From contig JAKUCV010000897.1 of the NCBI GenBank assembly GCA_028386065.3, forward strand, positions 262,951 to 326,950: a stretch of 64,000 nt of DNA. Reading direction: 5' to 3'. This stretch comes from Turnera subulata (Eukaryota > Streptophyta > Magnoliopsida > Malpighiales > Passifloraceae). The first letter of the stretch is position 1, and each line of letters starts with the position of its first letter. Below are positions 37,259-48,300 of this stretch, in pieces. Below the pieces are notes generated by a model that saw nothing but the letters and a program-made list of their open reading frames with translations, made no database searches and had not been told where the DNA came from. A program made the translations under genes and the position numbers.

Positions 37259-37486
37259 TTGGCTTTTTGTGATTTTATGTCGGCATGATGCCGTGATGGC
37301 TTACTATTGGTTAAGCCGGTTGGTTCCATTTACTTTTATGACATCTCGTGGTTAATACATTTTCATGGAAAATGTTTGTATGCCGAAGCATCGGGTTTTT
37401 TGGTACCCCGGGTTTCAAGAGTATTTTGGTAACTCTTTTTCATTTAATTATTTTATTTTTATTTAATTGGGGTACGGGCTTCCACA
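37259..37486 (+). repeat. 3' part of the 5' LTR
   Basis: Base-for-base the same as 42991-43218, ending GGGTACGGGCTTCCACA. Its left part is lost in the N gap. Confidence 0.92.
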
Positions 37487-37504
37487 GTTGGTAGCGGAGC
37501 GGGC
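37487..37504 (+). other. Primer binding site
   Basis: GTTGGTAGCGGAGCGGGC directly follows the 5' LTR and resembles the initiator-tRNA-Met primer site TGGTATCAGAGC with substitutions. The same variant follows the other gypsy LTR at 51680. Confidence 0.65.
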
Positions 37505-37612
37505 TTCAGATCTTTGGGTTTTCAAGTGATTTTTCCCTGTGCATAAGCCTGTTTCAGAGTTATAATTTCTAAAAACGTTTTTCGACTTGTTTGCATTCAT
37601 ATAGGCGTTATT

Positions 37613-37669
37613 ATGGATCCACCGCAAGACATGCACAATGCTGAAGGACAGGATGAAATTATGCCATAA
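37613..37669 (+). pseudogene. gag remnant
   Basis: An ATG about 125 bases after the primer site opens MDPPQDMHNAEGQDEIMP and then a stop. It sits where gag starts in the related element at 51817 (MDPVGGNQQAEQP). The rest of gag is absent. Confidence 0.6.
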
Positions 37670-37794
37670 TTAAACGGAAACATAAATATTATTAATAGTA
37701 CTAATAATAATATTACAAAGGGGAAAGGGGAAATATTACATTGAGCTCGATATTGTATATTTTATAAAGGGAAATATTACAACGATTTTGATAT

Positions 37795-37800
37795 TTTATT
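37795..37800 (-). terminator. Poly(A) signal of the 227-aa antisense unit
   Basis: AATAAA on the minus strand, 20 bases past the stop codon at 37820. Confidence 0.55.
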
Positions 37801-37819
37801 AAAAAAATGGAAAATACAT

Positions 37820-38503
37820 CTAACGGTTCGGAACGACGTTGACACGGAAGCTGTTGGCGTCGCTGTTGATGTTGACCGTGACTCTGTCGCTCCACGAGAG
37901 CCACATGCCGCCTCTGTCGCGCTGGCCAGGGATCTCGAACCGGTTAGCTTGAGGGAATCGGAGAGGGATGAGGCCGTGATCGTCCCGAGGTTGCCATTGC
38001 GTCTCCGTCAGAAGAACCATATTCGGTTTGTACTGGTTCTTCAAGTCCCTCAGCGTACGTGTGAACTCTTGAGCGCGCCTTGCAACTCCTCTACAATTCC
38101 AAACCAGCAGCCGTACCTTTGGCCAAGTTGGAGGTAAGCGCGTCATTCTGGGTATGCTTTGGGCCGTCATTGCAAGCTGGTAGTATGCCCCTTGCTCCAC
38201 CATCTGGCAAGTGGACTCCAGGTTGAACTCCTGAAGCCTGTCGGAGATGAAGAACATTACGGCATTCGCCGATCCGTAGTAGGATGCCCTCAGCGTTCCG
38301 CGATCCTCCAGGTAGATCACCTCTTCCATTGGGGTGACAAAGAATCGCGAGGAGTATAGCTCGTCGACGAAGACCAGCCGGGGCATCCTGCCGAGCTCGT
38401 TTGGTAGTTCCTCGGCACGTTCATTGACCATACTGTAGGCCAGTCGGTTCCTTCTGCCAAGGTTGGCACCCTCGACAAAGAAAACTGATGATGGGGCAGG
38501 CAT
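37820..38503 (-). CDS. Antisense ORF of the gypsy element, EEP-nuclease-like C terminus
   Basis: An intact 227-codon ORF runs against the direction of the retroelement. Residues 1-130 (MPAPSSVFFVEGANLGRRNR onward) are not recognised. From about residue 137 the sequence VRLLVWNCRGVARRAQEF, then PNMVLLTETQWQ and GGMWLSWSDRVTVNI resembles the N-terminal half of an endonuclease/exonuclease/phosphatase domain, as in LINE ORF2. It carries the Asn of WNCRG and the Glu of TET but stops before the catalytic His regions, so nuclease activity is unlikely. A TATA box lies about 110 bases upstream and AATAAA 20 bases after the stop. Composition is GC-richer than its surroundings. It may be a captured LINE-gene fusion that gained a new role. 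Confidence 0.6.
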   Translation of the reverse strand: MPAPSSVFFVEGANLGRRNRLAYSMVNERAEELPNELGRMPRLVFVDELYSSRFFVTPMEEVIYLEDRGTLRASYYGSANAVMFFISDRLQEFNLESTCQMVEQGAYYQLAMTAQSIPRMTRLPPTWPKVRLLVWNCRGVARRAQEFTRTLRDLKNQYKPNMVLLTETQWQPRDDHGLIPLRFPQANRFEIPGQRDRGGMWLSWSDRVTVNINSDANSFRVNVVPNR

Positions 38504-38611
38504 TGTGTTTGGGCGTATAGGTGTTTGGTTTTCTTGAGTTTAGAGGATTCTTAGTCTGGGCGTAGGATTGCCTTAAAAATGCTTTGATGACTTACTCCTC
38601 ATTCTACCGTC

Positions 38612-38620
38612 TTTTATAAC
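38612..38620 (-). promoter_or_regulatory. TATA box of the 227-aa antisense unit
   Basis: TTATAAAAG on the minus strand in a GC-moderate context, about 110 bases before the ATG at 38503. Transcription would start near 38583 and give an 80-base leader. Confidence 0.55.
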
Positions 38621-39292
38621 CTGAGGAGGAGCGTGTTTATTACGTTCAAATTTCAAGTTACCGCGTTTTGGAATTTTTACCGTTGCCTCATTTATTGCTT
38701 CGACACGCTATGTGTTTGGTGTTCGGGCAATAAATGCCAGAGGTTATCAGTCCTTCCCTACCTTACAGTTTTCAATTTCCCGGGCTACTTCAAATTGGTC
38801 ACCTTAAGGCTTGTCCCTAAATCTTTGTCTCATGCACTCGTGACCGTTGTAGACCGTGTGGACCACACCTCGAGTAGAGTGCGTATGCGACAAGCTTACA
38901 GCTGTCGGACAGCGCGGAGAGATGCGAGACGAGACATATGTTTTTTTTGGCTCATACGGACAATTGTGGACAAGTGGGTAACGTGTCTTTCGAGGGACAC
39001 AGGACGCGCCCGTGATCATCACCTTGCCAGTTAACGAGCATCTTTTTCACGAGGCTAACAGACGTCACCGTTAACTATGTACGTTACGTTTTCGGGTTCG
39101 AGGATGTTCACGATCGATCCAGGGCGCCGAACATGGAAACATGTTTTATGTTAATCTTTCAATGTTTTGACTTTATTAAATGAGTCTTGTTTCATTTATA
39201 ATTTCCCTTATGAATAATTTCATACCCTATTGCTGGATCTAATCTATTTAAAATGAAATATCGTAAAATAAGAGTTGGATTTACGAAGAAAG

Positions 39293-39303
39293 TTTATTTT
39301 ATT
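39293..39303 (-). terminator. Double poly(A) signal of the 132-aa antisense unit
   Basis: Two overlapping AATAAA hexamers (AATAAAATAAA) on the minus strand, about 36 bases after the stop at 39339. Confidence 0.55.
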
Positions 39304-39338
39304 GATTTCGAAACTTTTACAGCAAAAGGAAAAGCACT

Positions 39339-39737
39339 CTACGGAGTTACATGATGCTTCAGGTCGGTTACAAGTTTCTGTATATTCGCGACCTGAGAAG
39401 AGAGTCCCATGTAGGCCAGTTCAATTTGCATCACTGCAGTGTGGACCTTCTTCAGTGAAGTGTCCAGTTGCTTCATTATCTGCAGAGGTGTGCTGGACTC
39501 AGCTGTGGCCTTGCCTTTCCTATCTTTTGCATCCTTGTTACCAGAAGGTCCTTCCTTGCTTACACGTTTCTTTCGCCGTTTTGGAGGTATCACCATATGC
39601 TCCTTTAGACCAATGATCTTGGTCTTGAACCGCTTCTTAGGAGGTTCCTCATCGGAGCTTGTCGGGAAAGCTCTACCGCCGATGTAACTGTTATCCTCTG
39701 AGTCAGAGGTAGTACGGGATCTTAGTGGTGAGTCCAT
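39339..39737 (-). CDS. Antisense ORF of the gypsy element, nuclear coiled-coil-like protein
   Basis: An intact 132-codon ORF antisense to the retroelement. Residues 1-32 are Ser/Asp/Glu-rich. Two basic clusters follow, PPKKRFKTK (32-40) and PPKRRKKRVSK (51-61), both good nuclear localisation candidates. Residues 85-130 form heptad-like repeats (LQIMKQLDTSLKKVHTAVMQ, then VANIQKLVTDLKHHV) that suggest a coiled coil. No cysteine occurs and no enzymatic motif is seen. A TATA box 34-42 bases upstream predicts a very short leader, and a doubled AATAAA follows the stop. I do not recognise a family. By position it may correspond to the accessory antisense ORFs known from some plant gypsy lineages; a regulatory nuclear role is inference. 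Confidence 0.6.
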   Translation of the reverse strand: MDSPLRSRTTSDSEDNSYIGGRAFPTSSDEEPPKKRFKTKIIGLKEHMVIPPKRRKKRVSKEGPSGNKDAKDRKGKATAESSTPLQIMKQLDTSLKKVHTAVMQIELAYMGLSSQVANIQKLVTDLKHHVTP

Positions 39738-39770
39738 AGTTGTGAGTGGGTTCTCAACTCAGAGGTACAG

Positions 39771-39779
39771 TTTTTATAG
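39771..39779 (-). promoter_or_regulatory. TATA box of the 132-aa antisense unit
   Basis: CTATAAAAA on the minus strand, 34-42 bases before the ATG at 39737. It lies about 150 bp inside the 3' LTR boundary, so the unit is contained in the internal region. Confidence 0.55.
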
Positions 39780-39925
39780 ACAGGAGAAACACCGCTTAAG
39801 GGTATAAGCGACATCTCGCAATGAGTTCGGACACCTGGTGGAGAATACCAGAAACTTATCGTGGTAGGACCTACGGACTTGATGATTGAATTTCGAGGAC
39901 GAAATTTCCTTAAGTGGGGTAGAAC

Positions 39926-42900
39926 TGTAACGCCCCGGATTTTATAATTTGATTTTCGAAATTTTCGGAAATTTATTCCAATTTTACCCTTGAAGTATTT
40001 TCGAGTTTTAGTCGAGGAAATAGATTATCTTTCCTTGGAAATGTCAATTTCCAGTTAGGATTTCTCATGCTTCGGGTTTCGTTGAGATCGGAAGGTGTTT
40101 CGGGGCGAAACGAGAGGGTTAGCGTAGTTTCGTTCGAAACTACGTCGTTTTGGGTTAAAAAAAAAAAAAAAAAAAAATAGCGCGTTGACTGAAGGGGGGT
40201 TGACCGCGCCTCAGCCCGAAACGACGTCGTTTCGGGGCTGGCCGGCCAACCCTAAAAGCCTTCCTTCCCTTCTCCTTTTTCCTCCTCTTCTTTTTTTTTC
40301 ACTTTCGTTTTCTTTTTCCCGTTTCTTCCCCACTTGCCGCCGCCACCCTCAACGGCACTTACCACCACTAACAACCCCAACGGTCGGCAACCCCACTATC
40401 TTTCCCTTTTTCTTTCCTTATCTCTTCCTCTTTCGTCGACTCTCGTCTCTCCCCTAGTTCTCCTCTCCTCTCCCGGATTTCTCTCAGTGGCTTGCAGAGG
40501 AAGCCGAGGATTGAGGGCAACGAGGAGCCGCACGCGGGCGCGAACAACCGCGTCTTCTTCGCTGCTCGGTGAGCCCTGCTACTTCCTCTGTTTTCTCTTT
40601 TTCTTTTTCTTTGGATTGGTGCCTGTGGACTAACCCGAATCGGGTTTGATGTTGGTGACGGCTGGCCATGTTGTGGGTCGTGGTGCGGGTGGTGTTGTCT
40701 GAGCTTGTTGATGGTGGTGGTTGCGTCGCTGATGGTCGAGGTCGGCTGCGTTTGGTGTTGTTGGTGATGCGGTTTCGAATTTGGGCCCTGACCGGTGTGG
40801 AATCGTGGCGCTGGCGTGTGTTGTTGGTGTTTCCGGCAGAGAGGGTTGTTCGGGTAAGGATTTCCGGCTTCTCTTCCTCTTCCTTTATTGCTTTCGATTT
40901 CTGGGTTTGATTTTGAAGCTGTGATGTTGTTTTCTGGTTGCTACTAATGGTGGCGGATGTGTATTGTGGTCGGGGAGGGGTTGCTCCGGCAGTGAGGCCT
41001 GAGGCTGGTTAGACGCTGTTGTGCACGGATCCATCGGGTCTTGTGCACGGATTCCAGTCTTCGGTAAGCATTCCAGCTACTTTGTTTTTTCCTCCTGCGA
41101 AAGTTCGTCCATGTAGTGTTCGGTGTTATATTGTTGAATTCGTTGAGGGATGACGTTGTTTGTTGGTTCGTTTTTGGGCTCCGGTGAAATTCCGGCGAAG
41201 TGACCGGAATCCGGCGAGCGCGCACTGTTCCGGCGAGGGCTCGGAAATTTTCCGGCGAAGGCTCGAATTCTGTCCAACGACATATATCTCTTGCTTAGAC
41301 GATATAATCCTTGTTTTTGTCTCGGTTTTGTCGTGTACTTAAATTTTGAATTATTTACCGAAATATACATTTATTTTTATTAAGTGAATTGTGGATTTCC
41401 GAGAGCGGCGAGTTAGAGTGTGTGGCCGGAAAGAATTACCGACACGTAGAGAATTTAGGCCGATTAACCTTGGGCTCGGGATGGTTTTAGAACGGTTTTA
41501 GGAAAAACCGGGCCCAAGCCCAATAATCTCATTTGTAAGTTTAGAATGTTTTATATGGACTTAAAATACGGACTTAAGGCCTAATCACGGGTAATTAATT
41601 CACGGACACTAAGAACGGGCTCGAAGCCCAATTTCATAATCGGTAAAATATGAACTTAAGGGAGTGGGCCCACAGGCCCGGAATTTGTGACTAAGGATTT
41701 AGTGGGCCTTAGGCCCGAGAATTGTTAACGAACTTAAACCGATGAACCTTAGATCCGTAATCGTGGGAGTTATGGAAAGATAAAATATTCTTTTGGACTT
41801 AGACCCGAAAATCTTATAATCGGATAGTTAGGGTCGGGAGTTACACGATTGGAGCAAACCTTAGCATACATATACGTTTTTATTCCTAAAATTTGTTTAG
41901 TGACTATATTATGTGCCGGTATTCAGGCACGGGAGATACCTCGAGAACTGTGGACTCGGATCGGGGGGAAGTCATAAGCTACATTTTTTAGGTGACATTA
42001 CAAGTCTTTTTATATATGTTTTGTGAATGCATGTTGGTGTGGTTTGTTTGTTTACTTGCCTTGTTTGCTACATGCGATGATTGGATTTATATACCTGATT
42101 GATCTCATATGTCTAAATTTCTACATGATATGTAAAATGCTTTGGTGATGATGTATGGTTATGGGCCGCAGGCCCGGATGATACAGGGGCACATACACAC
42201 TTCCCTGAAAGACATAATGCACTTCAAACAGAAACACAAAGGTTTAATTAAGAATAAAATACTAAATTCTACTGTGGTGTCGGTTGGTAGCCCCGAGGAG
42301 GGTTGGGTACCTCGGGTCACATTATGCTGTTTAGCATGCCCAGGGGATGTAGGTGCACCCCTGGAAGACTTGCACCGGTTAGGTGTGTCTGAGTGCACCC
42401 TCAGGTAGCTAGCGGCCACTTGAGAGTTTTCAGTGGTTTTTGGCCTCAGAATCTACCCCTTCTGAGGTTCGACATTTGGGTTTCACACCCTGATCTGATC
42501 AGATGCGCTACCGAGACTTGACTCACAGTAGAGGGCCCATAATAATAAAAATAATAATAATGATAACAATAAGATAACGCATTGAGCTCAAACAATACGA
42601 GCTATAATACAATAAAACATTTATGTGATGGTGTGTGATTCTGATTTGCTTGTATGCTGTACTTGTGCTCGTGAGCTACTCACCCTACGAGCATGACTTC
42701 ACTTTCATGTATATTTAGACTTTTAATGTTCACTGAGTAGGCGACTCACATAATCGCCACCGTTGTTTTTCAGACTTTAGTTAGCGTGCAGACTCACTTA
42801 TACCTTCGACTCGGAGATCAGACGCAGTCACTTCAGCAGGTAGTTGTGCATTATCTCTTGGTGGGATCCATAGGGCCATATGCATGTTATTTTTCTATCT

Positions 42901-43218
42901 TGAGTTTTATTATTATTTTCATCTTCCGCTGCAAGTTAAATAACTCGAGATGTCATGAATATTTGTCTCGGTATCGGCAGTTAGCCGGAGTTGGCTTTTT
43001 GTGATTTTATGTCGGCATGATGCCGTGATGGCTTACTATTGGTTAAGCCGGTTGGTTCCATTTACTTTTATGACATCTCGTGGTTAATACATTTTCATGG
43101 AAAATGTTTGTATGCCGAAGCATCGGGTTTTTTGGTACCCCGGGTTTCAAGAGTATTTTGGTAACTCTTTTTCATTTAATTATTTTATTTTTATTTAATT
43201 GGGGTACGGGCTTCCACA
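39926..43218 (+). repeat. Full 3' LTR, 3293 bp
   Basis: Runs from TGTAACGCCCCGGATTTTAT just after the polypurine tract to CTTCCACA, and so begins TG and ends CA. It is unusually long. It holds a poly(A) run (about 40158-40178), a pyrimidine-rich leader-like region and no convincing ORF. A truncated relative lies inverted at 61885-62213. Confidence 0.88.
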
Positions 43219-43265
43219 TTTACGATAGTTTCCCTAGGGGTTGTACACGAGTTTTTTTTTTTTCG

Positions 43266-43527
43266 AGTAAATCGCATATATAGGGTTTGTACTATTTCAA
43301 AAATATCGTTTGGGGGTTTGCACTTTTCTTATCCCTTTTACGGGTCTGTACTCTTATTTTTCGTTTCTTTTAGGGGTCTCGGGCAGCCCGCTGATGACGT
43401 GGACTGTCCGAGACCCCTAAAGGAACGAAAAATAAGAATATAGACCTATAAAAGAGACAAAAAAATAGTACAAACCCCCAAACGATACTTTTGAAATAGT
43501 ACGGACCCTTATATTTGCGATTTACCC
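43266..43527. mobile_element. Foldback MITE, copy 2 (complete)
   Basis: A 262-bp palindrome from GTAAATCGCATATATAGGG to GCGATTTACCC centred on CCCGCTGATGACGTGGACTG. Same family and orientation as 35667-35915, with scattered substitutions between copies and between arms. Confidence 0.87.
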
Positions 43528-43701
43528 TATATTTTATATTACGGCCGAGAAGATTGAGGATTAGATTTTCGATTGGTTGTTGAAGATAGGTCCGCAGTAG
43601 CACTTGAGTGCCTGAAAATTGTCTTCAAATACTGGATTCTCCTTGAGAATAATTCAATGATTCAAATTCTTCAACACGGTCCAAAATATTTTTCCCCCAA
43701 T

Positions 43702-44543
43702 AATGCTAGAGTTACTAAAATTTTGTTACTACAATTGTGTTACTAACCTACGTGGCATGTGCCATATCATAAGTTTTTTAAGTGGGTGTCACATCATTAC
43801 TTAATTAATCTATTTCCAAATTAGTTTCTTTTGTTTATTTTTTCCTTAAAAAAAAGGTCTTATTTTACTATTTAATTAATTTGTTTCCATGTTGTTTCTC
43901 AAAAACAATTGTTTCCATGCTCCTCTTGGCTTCAATTTTCTATCCATCATTTTTTTTTTCCTTCACCTTCACTGTATTATTAACTTATGAACCCTAATTT
44001 TCTAGCTTCTTCTTCCCCAATTCCCAAATGCCATATTTTTTTTCTTGAATTCTCGTGATTCTTGCCCAACCTTATAGTTTGTTTTGATTTTGGATAAGAT
44101 TTATACTCATAGAATCAGGTTTTTTTTTTTTTGGGTTTTTCACATGAGCAGATTTACTTTTTTCCATGAGGGGGAAAGAATGCAAAACAGAGGTGAATTT
44201 AATCAATCGTCGTTTTGTTTTGTTGATTTCTTTTGAATCGTTCTGTTTTATCATTCATTTAAAAAGATCGTAATAAACTGGAGATATAACATAAAAAAAA
44301 AAAAGTTGAAAGAAAGAGTTAAGAAAAAAATTGTTATCCTGGAGATATAACATGATAAATATCAATTAAAGATATAACGTAATAAAAAGGGAGTTAATGA
44401 GAAATAATTTTTGCATTTAATTAGATAATGATGTGGCACATACCATATTTATTAGTAAAAGATCTTTAATAAGTTAATTAGATAATAATGTGTATATGCC
44501 AACACACCCTTAGTAACAAAATCTTAGTAACTCTAACACTATT
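43702..44543. mobile_element. TIR element, about 840 bp, family unknown
   Basis: The left end AGAGTTACTAAAATTTTGTTAC and the right end, read inward (AGAGTTACTAAGATTTTGTTAC), are inverted copies, and GTGGCA(C/T)(A/G)T-like motifs also mirror each other farther in. The interior is AT-rich and non-coding, with short repeats of CTGGAGATATAACAT. Confidence 0.65.
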
Positions 44544-45356
44544 GTTTTTCCCGGATGAAAAGAAGAGATCTAGTGAGACAAATAGAAAAGATCAATTGAC
44601 AAAATTGAGACGGAAAGTATTAAACCTAAGCACAAACTTGGGATTAGTCGGGTAAAACTCCGAATATCGGATGGGAAACCAAACCAAAAAAAAGAGTGAA
44701 AGAGAGAACACTAACTCGGACTCCAGTGAACCCAAATCAGTTTATTATGCATGTGCATTTTCACGAGTCATAACACTCATTCCAATTTTGGGATGCACCC
44801 AGCTATTTGGTAATATTTGATAAGTGTACGACTACAGAGGCCTGTCCAAATTGTACTTTTGGCAAGCATGGATAAATAAAATGTTGGGAAGGAATGGGAA
44901 CAGTTCAATGAGAAATTGATTCTCACACACACCATACGATTTATTAAATATCATGCACCATTACAGTTCCTTGTCTGCACAATTTAGTACAAAACCACTC
45001 CCTTATTCTCATGACAAATATATGCTTCCACAGCCAGATCTTGCATGAGTGGTGCTCTACGCCACAATTCCCCGATTGGGAAATTTGACCTGAAGAGCAA
45101 ACAAACAGAGTTTCTCAACACAACAGTAATGATGAACCTTGATCGGATAAGAATTAGAGAAGCAGAGGTAGCAAGAAATAAATCACTGGACCATTTTTTC
45201 TTATGAGGCATTCTGTCATGACGTCTTCCTATGCACAAGGACCAGGATATAATTTGTATCCTTATTTCACAATGAAATCAAATTTCAAGGAACACTGGGT
45301 CTCCGAAAGGAACCTGAATACTTAGCAGTCCCGATACTTCAGAGTTCAAACCACCA
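44544..45356. other. Intergenic DNA and 3' UTR of GSTZ1
   Basis: No separate gene. The minus-strand 3' UTR of GSTZ1 should occupy the part next to 45357; no other signal was found. Confidence 0.45.
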
Positions 45357-48300
45357 TTAGTGCTGGGTGGGAGCATCTGGCTGATTCTCTGGCAAAGCCT
45401 TCTTGAACGCCTCATGCTTACTATACGCCTCGTGCAATCTTAACAGAACAGGGAACGGAGTCTGAACAATAAAAGAAGGCAACATAATTATAGAGAAATG
45501 GCCGAAGAATTAAAGAATAAAATTATAATAACCAATTAAAAGCGTATGGAAAGTGATAGTGAGTCTAATCACAACACTTTGGGAACAAGATTTTGAGGGG
45601 AAGAAGAAAAATCGTGCATGAGACACATGAGCAAGACAAAACCGCTCACAATATGCATTTCCATTGTTAAAACTCTACCTAGTTGTTAAAAACATCAGCC
45701 ATTATTTACTGCTACCAAACATAAGGAGATAAGGCATGAACAAGGTACATGAGAAAAATCATCATAGAAAAATTATTAAAAACAATTGTGTTTGAATTGT
45801 ACAACATCAGAGTAGAAGAACCCAGTTATACATTCAAGTTCAATGCATAAACTAAGGCATTCCTGAAATGAGATTTACCATATCAAGGTTGAATCTGGTA
45901 ACTGCTGCATGAAGCTGTGGTGCCAGAAACACATCTGCCTGAAAGGTGGAACAATGTGAGAATTACTTCATCAAAATCAGCATTCTCCCAGCACGGAAAC
46001 TACTTTAAATAATTTTGATGTTAAATCATGGTTTACAGAGTTCAGATAGTTTCTACAGGTGAAAATGAGCAAGCCAAGTTGGGTGTTCAATTAAGCATGG
46101 TTTTTATTAAGGTCGAGCAAGAGCAAATCTAAAGCTTATTAAAAATTTAGTGGCCACGTCATATTAATTATTTGAATGCATCACTTTAACCTAATTAAGG
46201 AGATTTTTTTACAATAATTACAGAAGAATTTGATATAATAAATTAACAAAATAATTGTTTCACCAGTAATTTTAGTGGTAAGGAAGGTAAGTTAGGAATC
46301 ATTCACAATTTTTTGTGTCATCTTTTTCAAACTATTTTACAGTAAAATTACATCGAAGGTGTCTAATTTAAACTGTTTTTCCTTCATGCAATTACGAAAC
46401 TAAAGAGTGTTTTGTTTTTTTAACATCTGATTTGAAAGATAAGTTGATGAGCCTAGATCGAACTGGAAAATAGAATGAGATCTTGGAACGTTATAAGCCT
46501 TCACAGCGAACCATTATGCTATGAACCTCAGTGAAATCGTTTGACACCCTTAATTGGAATCATACACCTTGTAAGCCTATATCCAAAGTAGGGGAGAATA
46601 TCGATGGCATTACTGTCCCAAAAGAGTATAAAGATGAAGAAAGAAAGAAAGAGAAGCCAAACAAACCAGGAAAATTTCATCTCCAGTTGCATATTTTCCA
46701 GCATGGTCTTTCAGAAGCTTCTCAAGAGCTGAAACACAAGTAGACAGCAATAAGAACAAAAGTTTCATAAAGCAAGAAACTTAGAAAGCCTTTGCTCTGA
46801 TCAAACAAAAAAAAAATCATGCCTTTGCACCATCAAATTCTAGCGGTTAAAGTGGCTTCATTTGCATTTTCATATAAATAGAAGCTAAACAAGTTAGGCT
46901 CTGTGGTTGCAAGAAAAATGAACATGACCACTGTGTATTTCATCCATGGGTTTACAGGCCCTTCTACTTGAAAGCTAAAAACAGAGAGCAGGATTAAATG
47001 GGCTACTAGTCCTATGCTTGATTTCTCTAATTTTATACTGAACAAGTTCAAGATCCGAAACTGAGCAACATGTTACATCAGATGAGTGCATTCATGTTTT
47101 CCATTTAATGAAGAAATCTTTTAGCTTACCGATTTTGATCTAATAACAAATGTAACCTCATAGTGTGTTGGGAAATTAGGTACCTGTGAAGCCTTTTCGA
47201 ATATGATGTTGCACCCAAGGAATTTTCTCATCTGGACCAACTTTTTCCTCAATATACTTCTGTTATTCAGGATGGAGAACAATAACACAAACACTATATG
47301 CTTAAAGATTATCGCAAAAAGTTTACAGCAGAAAGAGAGAGAAAAGCACAAAAACATTCAGATACTCACCAGCGCGGCTAAGTTCTGAAGAGGTTGTATG
47401 CTTGATGAAACAATATTTGCAGCCTAAATAAAGAAAAATGCAGAATTTAGACTGAGTTGGGCTTTCCAAACCTCCAAAAAGCTATTCTAATTCAAATGCA
47501 ATTGCATGGAGGAACAATGTCAGAGAAATTAATGGATCTAACCCTGAAAACTAATCCATCTGTACTTTCCACAACAATATGATTGAGGTTAATAGAAGAA
47601 TTGGCATGTTCTAAAACTGTCATTTTGGCCAGTTCATGAAATGTTAAAACAAGTGCTAAGAGAATGCAAATTGCAGAAGATTTTCCTAAAAATTAGACTT
47701 GCATAACGGATAAAACATGAAACAAAACTAGGAAAGAGACTCATAACTACAGATGCAAGAAGACAAAGAGACAGCTAAATTGCCACATCATATCCAAGTC
47801 GTGATGGAAACCAAGATACTGGAAATAGAACGTCGAGAAAGTAAAAGAACCTACCTGATAATTAAGAGCCTTTTTCTGAATATCACGAGGCAACAGTGGA
47901 TGCTGAGGATAGGCCTCTTCCAAATACTAGGACATTGAAATTTGCAAAAAGAAGAGTGTCGGATAAACAAAACAAAATCTTAGGCAAATCAGGATACACA
48001 CACAAATCGAACAAAAAAATCAAAGGAGCAGGAAATGAGTCACCATGAAGATGGCAAAAGAGTCAGCAATCACGATGTCTCCATCCACCAGCACCGGCAC
48101 ATATCCAATGGGATTCAACTTCAAGAACTCTACGAAACATCATTAGTCAAAACAAAAAGAAATAAGCTACTTTGCAATCCGAGTGTGAATCACCTAACTG
48201 AAAGGTAAGCCGGCATACTTATTTCTACCTACACAAATGCATTGGCGAGAAAAGCCTCCGATTCAGTATCAGAATTGATTCACGATGAGCAATACAATAA

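Larger units (their letters stand above)
37259..43218 (+). mobile_element. Non-autonomous Ty3/gypsy element (LARD-like) with antisense genes
   Basis: The element has a truncated 5' LTR (37259-37486), a primer-binding-like GTTGGTAGCGGAGCGGGC, a 2439-bp interior, a purine-rich run AAGTGGGGTAGAAC and a full 3' LTR (39926-43218). The interior has only an 18-codon gag remnant, no pol, and two antisense ORFs with their own promoter and poly(A) signals. The GAGGACGAAATTTCCTTAAG tail before the polypurine tract and the TGTAACGCCCCGG LTR start are typical of plant gypsy elements of the Tekay/Del type. LTR overlap is identical over 228 bp, so insertion is recent. Mobilisation would need proteins from an autonomous relative. 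Confidence 0.85.

Noticed and set aside
36445..37355. Long ORFs of 255-294 codons on both strands
   Set aside because: They consist almost wholly of X and run through the N gap; no coding evidence.
38633..39034. 133-codon plus-strand ORF between the two antisense genes
   Set aside because: No motif, no promoter, and it overlaps the presumed promoter region of the 227-aa unit; likely chance.
39275..39687. Plus-strand ORFs of 113 and 82 codons
   Set aside because: Shadows of the 132-aa antisense ORF.
40185..41370. Several Ser/Pro- and Arg-rich ORFs in the LTR
   Set aside because: They lie in a pyrimidine-rich stretch of the LTR, overlap in several frames, and are not conserved in the LTR fragment at 61885.
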